Origin: Magnetococcales bacterium | GTDB lineage: Bacteria > Pseudomonadota > Magnetococcia > Magnetococcales > Magnetaquicoccaceae | Direction of reading: 5' to 3' | DNA length: 64,000 nt | NCBI GenBank assembly: GCA_011089965.1 | Contig: JAANAU010000016.1 | Span: 16,108 to 80,107, forward strand | Part shown: positions 35,919 to 44,800 of the stretch, one piece after another | How positions within the stretch are numbered: position 1 is the first letter of the stretch | Layout: every line of letters begins with the position of its first letter | The notes under the pieces: model-generated | What the model saw: the letters and a program-made list of their open reading frames with translations, nothing else | Told to the model about the DNA's origin: nothing | Databases searched by the model: none | Made by a program: the position numbers and the translations under genes

Positions 35919-35932
35919 TGAAAACCGAACTG
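35919..35932 (+). promoter_or_regulatory. candidate operator half-pair, copy B (TGAAAACCGAACTG)
   Basis: Second copy of the direct repeat, 19 bp upstream of the gam start codon and just downstream of the candidate promoter. Confidence 0.4.
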
Positions 35933-35951
35933 ACCAGGTGGAGAGGAGAGC

Positions 35952-36515
35952 ATGGCCGCACGTAAACGCAAACAATCGCAACCATCCATGACCGTGGCAG
36001 ATCTGCACGCTGCCAATCAAGTTTTGGGGGAGATCGCCCAACTGCAACGCAGCCTCCATGCCATTGAGGCAGATATGCATGCCAGCATTGATAAGATCAA
36101 ACAGAGCGCCCTGGCCTTTGCCGCACCCCGTCGTGCCCGTCTGGCCCGTCTGGCCCGCGGACTTTCAGCCTTTGCCGAAACCCACAAGGAGAGTCTGTTT
36201 GCCAAACGGCGCGGGGTGGAGTTGGCATGCGGAGCCTTGGGATTCCGCCGCTCCAGCAGGCTCAAACCACAGGGGCGCGGCAGTTGGGATCAGGTGCTGG
36301 ACCGGATCAAAGAGCTGGGGGCAACCGAGGCGTTGCGCATTCGCGAGGATGTCAATCGCGAAGCATTGCGCGGCTGGCCGGATGCCCGTTTGCAAGAGGT
36401 TGGGGTGAATCGGGTGGAACAGGATCTGTTCTGGTATGAGGTCAAATTGGATCTTTTGCATCACAGGCTCCCCCGGATGGGAGACAACGTCAACAGCGTG
36501 GAGACAACAGGATGA
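35952..36515 (+). CDS. gam: Mu Gam-like host-nuclease inhibitor
   Basis: 187 residues with a clear GGAGAGGAG ribosome site. A long N-terminal coiled coil (VLGEIAQLQRSLHAIEADMH) is followed by FAETHKESLF, the Gam core VELACGALGFRRSSRLKPQG and LRIREDVNREAL, and ends in DLFWYEVKLD. This is the layout of Mu Gam, which binds the ends of double-stranded DNA (Ku-like) and protects them from exonucleases. The gene overlaps mor by ATGA. No Mu A/B transposition genes are present, so it may be domesticated or a remnant kept under repression. Confidence 0.85.
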   Translation: MAARKRKQSQPSMTVADLHAANQVLGEIAQLQRSLHAIEADMHASIDKIKQSALAFAAPRRARLARLARGLSAFAETHKESLFAKRRGVELACGALGFRRSSRLKPQGRGSWDQVLDRIKELGATEALRIREDVNREALRGWPDARLQEVGVNRVEQDLFWYEVKLDLLHHRLPRMGDNVNSVETTG

Positions 36516-36886
36516 ATGACAACGGCTTGGAGTTGATTTTGAAGGAGGAACTGCCCGACTCATTGGCTGAGATCGCCGAGGTGATCGGTCGGGAGGGGGC
36601 GTTGCAACTGGTGGATGCCTGTGGGGGGACGCGCATTTTCGTGCCGCGCAAGCTGCGGGTGCAACACAAACTGGTGACTTTGTTGGGGTATGAACAGGCG
36701 CGGCGTCTGTCGCACCATTTTGGCGGCGAAACCCTGACCGTGGTGCGGGCTGCCGAACTGTTGCGTCGTCGTCGCAATCGGGAGATTGTGCGACGCTATG
36801 ATGCAGGTGACGGTGTGCGGCAACTGGCACGGGATCACGCTCTGACCGAACGACAGATCTATTCGATCCTCTCGTGCGTGGCCTGA
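36512..36886 (+). CDS. Mor-family transcription activator (Mu-like)
   Basis: 124 residues beginning at the ATG that overlaps the Gam stop. The Mor pattern is visible: ELPDSLAEIAEVIGREGALQ (dimerisation), CGGTRIFVPRKL and a C-terminal helix-turn-helix (RRYDAGDGVRQLARDHALTE, RQIYSIL). In Mu, Mor activates the middle promoter that makes C, the late activator. There is no Mu late gene here to activate, so the target is unknown. A good terminator follows directly. Confidence 0.85.
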   Translation: MNDNGLELILKEELPDSLAEIAEVIGREGALQLVDACGGTRIFVPRKLRVQHKLVTLLGYEQARRLSHHFGGETLTVVRAAELLRRRRNREIVRRYDAGDGVRQLARDHALTERQIYSILSCVA

Positions 36887-36892
36887 AAACAA

Positions 36893-36937
36893 ACGCCCCG
36901 TGCCGGATGAAACGGCGGAAACGGGGCGTTTTGATTT
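36893..36937. terminator. bidirectional terminator after mor
   Basis: Arms ACGCCCCGT/ACGGGGCGT with an inner GCCG/CGGC pairing, followed by TTTTGATTTTG and preceded by AAAACAAA on the other side. It serves mor and the convergent Rossmann-chemoreceptor gene. Confidence 0.85.
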
Positions 36938-36941
36938 TGTT

Positions 36942-37589
36942 TCATAACACCTTTTTCAAGGATTGATCGATGCGTTTGGACATGGCGGAGATTTCGCTGA
37001 TCACCCGGTCGATGTCACCGGCCAGATCCCGGGCCACCCGTGCCGTGCTTTTCACTTCCCCGGCCACCACGGCGAACCCCTTGCCGAATTCACCGGCGCG
37101 GGAGGCTTGAATGCCGGCATTGATGGCCAGAACCTCCAGTTCATTGGAGATTTTTTCGATGCCGTGCAAGGTTTTGGAGACATCCCGGGTGTTGCGGTCG
37201 ATCTCCTGACGCACGCTGGCCAGATCGGCAAAGACCTGATGGTTGGCCTGACCGCGCTGCTCGCTGAACACCTTGTAGAGCATCACCATGACAGCACCTG
37301 GAATCACCCCGGTGTGCCCCACGGCATCATGGATCACACGGGTGGTATCCGGTGAACCGGAACAGTCGACCACCAGATCGGGTTTGAAATTCTTCAGGGC
37401 AACCTCGGGTTTGGTGAGGGTTTTGATGCCCAGTTTTTTGGCCATGGCCATGCCCGGTGCAGCAGAGTCCGGATCGGCCACGAAGAGGATTTCCACGCTT
37501 TTGTTGTGGGAAAAGAGTTCCAGGATTTCGCATCCATCCTTGCCGGCACCCATGATGCCGATTTTTTTGCCATGTTCACTGGTTGCCAT
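36942..37589 (-). CDS. fusion of Rossmann NAD(P)-binding domain and short chemoreceptor signalling domain
   Basis: 215 residues, no membrane helix. Residues 8-100 are a Rossmann-like domain: IGIMGAGKDGCEILELF (dinucleotide loop GxGxxG), an acidic end of strand 2 (LFVADPD), and VDCSGSPDTTRVIHDAVGH, as in aspartate dehydrogenase/oxidoreductase N domains. Residues 110-215 are helical and hold the tip of the methyl-accepting chemotaxis hairpin (ISNELEVLAINAGIQASRAGE at 147-167, then FGKGFAVVAGEVK), where CheA and CheW dock. The catalytic or substrate part of an oxidoreductase is missing. It looks like a soluble receptor that reads a dinucleotide state; that role is inference. It lies inside the Mu-like island and is divergent from the next gene. 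Confidence 0.75.
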   Translation of the reverse strand: MATSEHGKKIGIMGAGKDGCEILELFSHNKSVEILFVADPDSAAPGMAMAKKLGIKTLTKPEVALKNFKPDLVVDCSGSPDTTRVIHDAVGHTGVIPGAVMVMLYKVFSEQRGQANHQVFADLASVRQEIDRNTRDVSKTLHGIEKISNELEVLAINAGIQASRAGEFGKGFAVVAGEVKSTARVARDLAGDIDRVISEISAMSKRIDQSLKKVL

Positions 37590-37860
37590 GATTGCTTCAC
37601 CTTGTGGTGTCGAGTCGCCATTACGATCAAGACGCGGTTTTGATTACGGGTCCGACTGCCTGCCGTCTGTCATTCAACATAACAAAGATTCCCGCTCAAG
37701 TAACGGGGTTTATTGTCAAAGCGTTGCAATTCCTGCTGGAAGGACAGACCGTTTCGTTGCAGCCTTTCATGTTTTTATATGTCGTAATTTTCTGTAGGAT
37801 CATCAATGATTTGCGCAACAAGCAGGCACTTTAACCACTCCATTTCCCCCTGGATCGGTC
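37590..37860. other. divergent intergenic region
   Basis: 271 bases between the fusion gene start and the DUF1804-like gene. No gene, repeat or convincing promoter was seen. Confidence 0.4.
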
Positions 37861-38337
37861 ATGATGGCTTCAGAGTACGATCAAAATGATGAAGACGTGA
37901 CAAGCCAATTTACCAAAAAAATGCCAGCACGTCAAGCATGGCCGCCGCAGAGTTCCGCTTCCCTGGCAGAGACGCGCATGGAGCAGGTGGTGGGTTCGTT
38001 GGCAGGAGCGCAGCGCGAGCAGTTGGTCAGTCATCTGCTGGATCTCTATTTGAAGCTGCATCGTGAGGCTGTGGAGGCGGTGGCAGGCAGTGATCTGGCC
38101 CCATTGGCACGGGTGGATGCTTTGTCCCGTTTGTCTCAGGCTTTGGATCGGACTTTGCGCGCCTTGAGCAAGGCCAGTCCGGAGTTGTCTCGTTTGGCGG
38201 TGGCCAAATGGGTTTTGGAGCGTCAGGCCGCGTTCATCAAAACGCGCTTTCCTTGTCATCTGGAGGCCTTTGTCGAGATCCTGGAGCCGTTCGGTGCCGA
38301 GTTGGTCCGTGAGACCAGCAAGGGTTGCGGCTATTGA
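37861..38337 (+). CDS. DUF1804-like protein (Mu-like phage associated)
   Basis: 158 residues. A disordered N terminus is followed by two or three helices: QREQLVSHLLDLYLKLHREA, LSQALDRTLRALSKASPELS, RLAVAKWVLERQAAFI and the ending FPCHLEAFVEILEPFGAEL. The last segment resembles the C-terminal half of DUF1804, a protein from Mu-like phages thought to relate to small terminase. The N-terminal helix-turn-helix of that family is missing, so this may be a truncated or diverged relative. Family assignment is tentative. Confidence 0.5.
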   Translation: MMASEYDQNDEDVTSQFTKKMPARQAWPPQSSASLAETRMEQVVGSLAGAQREQLVSHLLDLYLKLHREAVEAVAGSDLAPLARVDALSRLSQALDRTLRALSKASPELSRLAVAKWVLERQAAFIKTRFPCHLEAFVEILEPFGAELVRETSKGCGY

Positions 38338-38636
38338 GTGCCAACCAAGAGGATGTTTGGCAAGAGGGGGTTGTGGATTCTTCTCTCCATGGTTATAAAA
38401 TAAATTTTATAATTATTTGATTTTGTTTGTGTTATGGAAACAACAAGCCCTGCGCTTCATGAATAATGCCGAAATGAATCAATCATGGTGTCTTCTGTTC
38501 ATAATTTTTTTACCTGTGTTGGATTCAACTTGACATGATCAAACCGAATTCATTAACATCCTATTAAAATGGTAACTGCTCATCCTGTTCTTGGTAGTAT
38601 TTTCTGTCATGGTCGTCTTGCCTGAAAGAACTCGAC
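38338..38636. other. AT-rich intergenic region, candidate promoter
   Basis: 299 bases, AT-rich in the middle. TTGACA at 38530-38535 with a poor -10 (TTAACA, 17-bp spacer) is a weak candidate for the lipoprotein pair. No gene seen. Confidence 0.35.
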
Positions 38637-39026
38637 ATGCGCAAACGATATGCTTTTGTTAAATTTATCATGGTTTTTATGTTGTTTTTTTATCTTGCTG
38701 CATGCGCGCAGGTCAAAGTGTATAAAGATAATGATGTTGTGGAGGAGTATTCTGTCTGGTTTGTCAAAACGATTCCTTCTGACTTTCATGCATTGGCCTT
38801 GGCGCGCCAAGGTTTTGGAGTGTTTGTTTCCGGAAATGAATTTGTGGTTGGCGCCTTGGATGAAAAACGTATCTATGTGCAAGATATGGAATCATGTAAA
38901 GTGATCACATTTGTGGAAGATGAGCGTCAGTTGGACGCGATCCAGAAGCAGTTGTGTGCAATGAATCATTCTCTAGGTGAAATTTGTATCGTTTCCCATC
39001 AGACAAGAAGGAAGAAATGTCCATGA
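38637..39026 (+). CDS. lipoprotein of unknown function
   Basis: 129 residues. Signal sequence FIMVFMLFFYLAAC gives a lipobox (LAAC) with lipid-modified Cys23, so it should be anchored in the inner or outer membrane. The mature part is Lys/Asp/Glu-rich with no motif I recognise (VKVYKDNDVVEEYSVWFVK). Its stop overlaps the next lipoprotein start by ATGA. AT-rich compared with the flanking housekeeping genes, which fits an accessory origin. Confidence 0.7.
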   Translation: MRKRYAFVKFIMVFMLFFYLAACAQVKVYKDNDVVEEYSVWFVKTIPSDFHALALARQGFGVFVSGNEFVVGALDEKRIYVQDMESCKVITFVEDERQLDAIQKQLCAMNHSLGEICIVSHQTRRKKCP

Positions 39027-39721
39027 AAAGCAAGATTTTATTTTTGACAATGCCAGTGATCGGATTGTCCCTTGTTGGATGTGCCAATACAATACCGCAG
39101 GCCCCTTTGGTGTACACTTCCAAAGTGGTGTTTGGGGTTGATGTCAATACGGCGAATGCGACCGAGCAAACCCCAAGCATCAATATCGGCGTGAAGACGA
39201 TTGATGCAGCCTATGTGCCAGTGGCTGTTGCGAAAAATAACAAGAATGATGATTCAACCAAGCCTGCGCGATTTGATGATGTCGTTTTGTTGACTGGCAA
39301 GTCAGATAAAGATGATCCTAATGGAGGAAATGATAAAAAATTAGGAGATGCCTATTCCGTGTTTGGATCGTTCGAGGGCAAGACTGCTGTATCCAGCGCA
39401 TCTACCGATTTTGAGATGGGTAAAGTCTTTTCCACCGGAATTGCTGCCCAAACCCTGGCAACGGCTGTCAAGAAGCAGGCGAGTAAAAAAGTCCTCATGA
39501 AATGCTTTGAGGCCGTGGAGAGCGCGACCGGAAGTGAGAAAACGAAATTAATCACAGCCTGTGAAAACTTGGCAATAGCTGAAAAAGTTCTTGCTGAAGC
39601 AGAGAATAAACCGGCATCAGGAGCACCGGGAGCACCGGGAGCACCGGGAGCACCGGGAGCACCGGGAGCACCGGGAGCACCGGGATCTGCGACTCCGAAA
39701 CCACCAGCACCAAAAAAGTGA
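39023..39721 (+). CDS. lipoprotein with collagen-like (GAP)n tail
   Basis: 232 residues from ATG 39023. Lipobox LSLVGC marks a lipoprotein. The central part (about 20-190) has no recognised family; it includes VNTANATEQTPSINIGVKTI and a Lys-rich helical part ending LAIAEKVLAEAENK. The C terminus is a perfect run of about seven Gly-Ala-Pro triplets followed by SATPKPPAPKK. The run is built from the 9-bp unit GGAGCACCG (about 39618-39682). Gly-X-Y runs form collagen-like stalks or flexible linkers in bacterial surface proteins; length changes by slippage are likely. Confidence 0.75.
   Translation: MKSKILFLTMPVIGLSLVGCANTIPQAPLVYTSKVVFGVDVNTANATEQTPSINIGVKTIDAAYVPVAVAKNNKNDDSTKPARFDDVVLLTGKSDKDDPNGGNDKKLGDAYSVFGSFEGKTAVSSASTDFEMGKVFSTGIAAQTLATAVKKQASKKVLMKCFEAVESATGSEKTKLITACENLAIAEKVLAEAENKPASGAPGAPGAPGAPGAPGAPGAPGSATPKPPAPKK
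39618..39682. repeat. 9-bp tandem repeat GGAGCACCG inside the lipoprotein gene
   Basis: About seven near-perfect copies coding Gly-Ala-Pro. In-frame slippage would change tail length without shifting the frame. Confidence 0.9.
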
Positions 39722-39809
39722 ACATCTATCAATACTAAGTAGATTCAATGTCTGGCGGCCCGGATCAATTTTTTTCTTTGGTGTGGTGTTGACCAGATCA
39801 TACAGTCAG

Positions 39810-39850
39810 GGTGGTGCAAATGCAGGTGATTTGCACCACCCTTTTTTATT
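39810..39850 (+). terminator. rho-independent terminator
   Basis: Arms GGTGGTGCAAAT/ATTTGCACCACC, 12 bp perfect, followed by CTTTTTTATT. It ends the lipoprotein pair. Confidence 0.9.
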
Positions 39851-40013
39851 GCCCGTTCGGGCGACCTCTCCTGGCTTCTGGCCAACTCTCCGAAAACCAT
39901 CTAGAATGACGGATTGTCACACCTCTGCAAGCTCTGTTGCGGCTGTTGTTTTGGTATTCGGCGGGCTGTGTGTGTTGAATTGAAATCTTACAGGATCAAT
40001 GGGGATCTGAATC
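39851..40013. other. upstream region of the ATPase/DUF4276 pair
   Basis: 163 bases after the terminator. No repeat; the promoter of the pair should lie here. GGGGAT lies about 7 bp upstream of the ATPase start. Confidence 0.4.
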
Positions 40014-41099
40014 ATGTCTTTTGTGGACAAACTCTCGATCTCTGGCTTCAAATCCATCCGGGAACTCAAAGACTTTGAGATCAACAATCTGAACGTGATG
40101 ATCGGAGCCAATGGTGCAGGCAAGAGCAATTTGATCGGTGTGTTTCGTTTGCTCAAAGAGATGTACGAGCAACGGTTGCAGCTGTTTGTGCAACAACAAG
40201 GGGGTCCGGATGCCTTGTTGCACTTTGGGCGCGAAACGACGGACCAGTTGCGTGCCGAGTTCCATTTTGGCCATAACAGTTACGATTTCGATCTGGTGCC
40301 AACATTAGACAACAGACTGATATTTCGACAAGAAACCAGCAGATTCAAAGGGTTTTTCTATTCCACGACGCCGTCTCCCGTTCTTCTTGGGAGTGGTCAT
40401 GTGGAATCGAAATTGGAAGATGCCCAGGATGGATATTCTCCTTATGTAAGAGCTGCGGTCAAAAACTGGCATGTGTATCATTTCCATGATACCAGTGAAA
40501 AAGCCAAGGTCAAACAACGCCATCCGACCCATGACAATCTGTGTCTGAAGGGGGATGCGGCCAATCTGGCGGCCTATCTGCGCATGTTGCATGATCAGCA
40601 TGTCCACGCCTACCAATCCATTGTCTCAACCATACGGTTGGTCGCCCCCTTTTTTGGGGATTTTGTCCATCGACGAGGGAATCCGGAGACCGTGGAATTG
40701 GAATGGACCCAACAGGGGCAATCCGATACCCCTTTCAAAGCGCATGTGCTTTCAGATGGCACTTTGCGTTTCATCTGTTTGGCGACACTGTTTTTGCAAC
40801 CGGTCGCATTGTTGCCTCATACCATCCTGATCGATGAACCGGAATTGGGTCTGCACCCCTATGCCATTTCGGTACTCGCGGACATTTTCAAGCAGGTGGC
40901 GGAAAACAGACAACTGATTGTTTCCACGCAATCTGTGGAGTTGGTCAACGAATTGGAACCTGAAGATGTGGTCGTCGTGGACCAGGAAAACGGGGCTTCC
41001 ACTTTTCGACGTCTCGGCCATGAGGAACTCGTCGGATGGTTGCAGGAGTACGCCTTGGGAGAGCTTTGGAAACGGAACATTCTTGGCGGGAGACCCTGA
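40014..41099 (+). CDS. AAA ATPase of putative two-gene defence system
   Basis: 361 residues. Starts with an SMC/ABC-like ATPase N terminus (MSFVDKLSISGFKSIREL) and Walker A GANGAGKS (31-38). Walker B is LIDEPELGLHP near 271-282, followed by STQSVELVN (H-loop-like region). This is the AAA_21/OLD-like layout with a helical arm in between (about 90-230). Such ATPases act as sensors or clamps in OLD, Gabija and PARIS systems. The partner DUF4276 gene begins one base after its stop. The pair is visibly AT-richer than the housekeeping genes around it, which fits horizontal origin. Confidence 0.82.
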   Translation: MSFVDKLSISGFKSIRELKDFEINNLNVMIGANGAGKSNLIGVFRLLKEMYEQRLQLFVQQQGGPDALLHFGRETTDQLRAEFHFGHNSYDFDLVPTLDNRLIFRQETSRFKGFFYSTTPSPVLLGSGHVESKLEDAQDGYSPYVRAAVKNWHVYHFHDTSEKAKVKQRHPTHDNLCLKGDAANLAAYLRMLHDQHVHAYQSIVSTIRLVAPFFGDFVHRRGNPETVELEWTQQGQSDTPFKAHVLSDGTLRFICLATLFLQPVALLPHTILIDEPELGLHPYAISVLADIFKQVAENRQLIVSTQSVELVNELEPEDVVVVDQENGASTFRRLGHEELVGWLQEYALGELWKRNILGGRP

Positions 41100-41100
41100 A

Positions 41101-41772
41101 ATGGTGCGTGTGGTGGTCTTTGCCGAGGGACAAACGGAAGAGAAATTCATCAAGCAGTTGGTTGCACCGGCTTTTTGGCCCTCCATGATTTATCTGGAAC
41201 CGCGATTATTGAAAACATCTCAAAACAGCAAAGGTGGGGCGGTCAGTTTTGAGCGACTGAAATTTTATGTCAGCAATACGCTCAAAGAAACCAATGCCCC
41301 AACTCTTGCCACGTTTCTGGATCTGTATGCTTTGGATACTGACTTTCCTGCCTATGCAGAAGTCAGAAGCATGACCGGTCTCTACCAAAAAGTTCATCGT
41401 CTGGAAACCGCATTGTCACAGGCCATTGTCGAGCAGGTTGGTTGCCAACCTCACCGGTTCATTCCTCATATTCAACCCCACGAATTTGAAGGACTGCTCT
41501 TTTCCGATGTGGCCGCTTTGTGTGCAACCGAACCCGGGTGGCGTTCTCAACAGTCGGAATTGACAGACATTTACCATCAATTTCAAAACCCGGAACATAT
41601 CAATGGTGAATATGAGAGCAGACCATCCATGCGGCTTGAGAGGATTCTTCGTCCGAAATACAAGAAAACACGTCATGGTCCGCTGGCAGCTGAACAGGTC
41701 ACTCTGGAAGTCATGGAACAGCAGTGCCCGCACTTTCGCGGATGGTTGGAACGGTTGAGGTCTTTAGTTTAG
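41101..41772 (+). CDS. DUF4276 protein, TOPRIM-like effector candidate
   Basis: 223 residues from ATG 41101. VVFAEGQTEEKFIKQLV (Glu9 in a TOPRIM-like acidic turn), FLDLYALDTDFPAY (Asp74, Asp79, Asp81) and IQPHEFEGLLFSD match the DUF4276 pattern. Related TOPRIM proteins cut nucleic acid in OLD-like systems. Gene order ATPase then TOPRIM-like effector parallels PARIS (AriA-AriB), but AriB belongs to a different family, so the name is not transferred. Activity is inference. Confidence 0.75.
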   Translation: MVRVVVFAEGQTEEKFIKQLVAPAFWPSMIYLEPRLLKTSQNSKGGAVSFERLKFYVSNTLKETNAPTLATFLDLYALDTDFPAYAEVRSMTGLYQKVHRLETALSQAIVEQVGCQPHRFIPHIQPHEFEGLLFSDVAALCATEPGWRSQQSELTDIYHQFQNPEHINGEYESRPSMRLERILRPKYKKTRHGPLAAEQVTLEVMEQQCPHFRGWLERLRSLV

Positions 41773-41837
41773 ATGTTTGTTATAGTTATTATTATATTTA
41801 TACTTTTTATCCAGAAGGAGCTGTTCGGGAATTGGCC

Positions 41838-44800
41838 ATGCCTTGGTTGGTGCCATTATTATTGATTATATTATTGACTCCGGTCTGGGCTGCCGCGCCG
41901 TTGCCTCGTGCTGACACCTCCGAGGGGGTGGCGGTAGAGGTGCGGGGTGCGGTGGATCTGCAACTGGCCCAAGAGGGGAAACAGATCCCGCTGCTGGTAC
42001 AACAGGAGTTGATCCGGGGGGATATCATCACCACGGCAGACGATGGTCGGGCAGCGATTCTGTTCAGCGATCAGTCCCAGATCAAGATCAATCAGAACTC
42101 CACCGTACAGATCGGCCTTGCGCCGGAGAGCCGCAACAACAACCCGCTGTTGAAACTGTTCAAGGGTGAGGTGTGGAACACCCATCCCAAGGGTCCACCC
42201 CCTCCTTTGCGCATTCAGACGCCGGTGGCCACGGCTTCGATTCAGGGGACCAAATGGTTTTTATCCGTGGCAGCAGACGGAGCCACCCATGTGACGGTTC
42301 AGCATGGACAGATCCGACTTGAAAACAGTGTTGGATTCGTGCTGGTGGAAGCGGGTCAGGGGGCAGAGGCCAGGCAGGGCCAGGCACCTGTATTGATCCG
42401 GCTCGTCCGTTCGGAGGAGCGGAGTCAATGGCTCTATTTCGTGCCGGAGTCGATCCGGTTTTTGCAGGTGGATGCCCGGGCTGACCCCCAACTGGCCACG
42501 ATTGCCCACCAGATGCGTTTGGGAGCCTGGCAGAACGCCATGAGCGCGTTGACCGCTCTGCCGGACACGCAACGGAACACGCCGCTGGGACAGGCTCTGG
42601 AAGGGGTGGCGCTGACCCATGACAACCGTCTGGAAGTCGCCTTGCTGCACATACGGAAGGCGCGTCAGCAGTGGCCGGACGCAGCGGTTCTGGCTGCCAC
42701 GGAGATGCACACCCGGATGGTGGTTGGCGATCTGACGGCTGCCCGTCAACTGGGAGAGTCGGCCAGAGAGCGTCATCCCCGCGACCCGATGATTGCCACG
42801 CTGCTCAAGGATCTGTACCTCCTGAAAGGGGATCTGGCGGCTGCCGATCAGCTGACCGCTGCCATGCTGGAGCAGCTTCCGGATCATCCTCTGACCCTGT
42901 TGGATCGGGCCGGTTATCTGGTGCATGCGGACCAAGGCGATGCAGAGGCTTTGCAACTGCTGTTGAAAGGTCGGCAATGGGCACCTTTTGATCCGGACCT
43001 GGCCATTGCCCTGGGAGCGTTGCAACGCCGCATGGGGGAGTATGCGGACAGCCATCGCACCTTTGCCGCACTCCTGGAGCAGAGGGTGCAACGTCCGGAA
43101 TTCTATTATCATTACGGTCTGCTGGCCAGTCAGACCCGTCAGTTGCCTTTGGCCCATCAACTGTTCGTGGCTGCCCGAACGTTGCAAAGTCAGATCACCG
43201 CCTTGCCGGGTGACGGGATCGTGCTCCTGAAACAGGGCAGGATCAAAGAGGCGTTGCAGCGTTTGCAGGAAGCGGTGATCGTGCAACCCGACAGTGGGGA
43301 AAATCATCTGTATCTGGCTGTGGCCTTTTACCAGTCCGGTCAGTTGGAGGCGGCGTTCGGCGCGTTGGAAACCGCCATCCGGCTCGATCCCAATGATCCG
43401 ACTCCGCATCTGCTGCGCGCCATGATCCACAATGATCGCAACGAACCTTATTTGGCATTGCAGGCGGCCAGGCAGGCTGAACCGTTGTTGCCCAGGCGCA
43501 AGCGAGGCAGTCTGGATCTGATTCAGGTGACCCGGCAGGGGTTGTCCAATGTGGGTGCTGCCTTGCGGGCTTTGGGTCTGGATTATTGGAGTTACAAGAA
43601 GGCCCAGGATGTCTTGCATGTGGATCCGTATGATCCGGACAGCCATTTTTTTCTTGGCACTGTCCATGCCAATCTGAGCAATCCGATCAGCGGGCAGAGC
43701 GAATTTGCCCAGGGGATTTTGATGGATCCTTCTGCCATGGTGGATCCCAACCGGCATGCCCCGCTGATCCGGCAACAGAACCATTATCTGACCACATCCT
43801 TGCAACTCGGGCATGAGGCCGATGGCATGGCCAACGTGGAGACGTTGAAGGCGAGCGGTGGATTGGAGGTGGCTTCTGGTCTGGAGTATCTGGTGCAGAT
43901 CCGGCGCAGTGACCAGAGCTATTATCCGGGTGCCAACCCCTCGCCCATCGGGTTGAAGGAGAATGGACGTTATGATGGTCATGATCTGGTTCTGTTGCTG
44001 GGGCTGCATCCGGACTATGCCAACGATCTCTATCTGCGGGCGATCCTCAATCGCGGGGAGCTGAATGAAGATCAATATTCCGGCAAATTGGCGTTGCCGT
44101 ATATAGTGTTCACTCCTGGACTGGAGAAAACCACCCGTCATGTCCAATGGGAGCTGGGTGGTCATCGGCGTTTGGATCCATTGTCGCATCTGTTGTTCCG
44201 GGGTTATCACCGCTCTCAGGAGTCGGTGGAGCTGGGAACCGGTTTTCTGGATCCGTTTGACCGTTATGGTGCCCAGCTCAATCGTTTGTGGTTTTTCACC
44301 GGCAATCGGCGTGACACGGCCCACCACTCCCGGTTTGACCTGGAAGAGCAGGGTGTGCAGCTGAAACATCTTTTGACTCTGGGTGCCCATCAACTGGCCT
44401 ACGGGATGGATTTTCTCACCCGTTCCCTGACTGCTGCCGATCAGGCGCAACTGTTGGCCTTGCCTGGACCTGGACAGGTGGAGGTCCAGACAGTGCTGCA
44501 TCAGGTGGGGTTGAACCTGCATGTGCGTGACCGCTGGCAGTGGAGTCCCGAGTGGCTGGCAGAGTTGGGCATGGCATGGCAACGCAACCGCTTGACCCCT
44601 GATCTGACCATGAATCCTTTGGCTGCCAGTTTGGCTCCTGCCGTGAATTGGCAGAGCGATGATGCGTTGCGTTGGCAACCGCGCCTTGGGTTGGTGTACA
44701 CCCCGAACCGTCAGGATACCTGGCGACTGGCCTGGCAGGAGAACCGGTTTCCTCGGGATGTGCCGGTTGCGGGCATTCTGGCCGAGAGTGGTCAGTTGGA

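Noticed and set aside
40014..41772. Naming the ATPase/DUF4276 pair as PARIS (AriA/AriB)
   Set aside because: The ATPase is compatible, but AriB belongs to DUF4435, while the second gene here matches the DUF4276 pattern. Only the analogy is kept.
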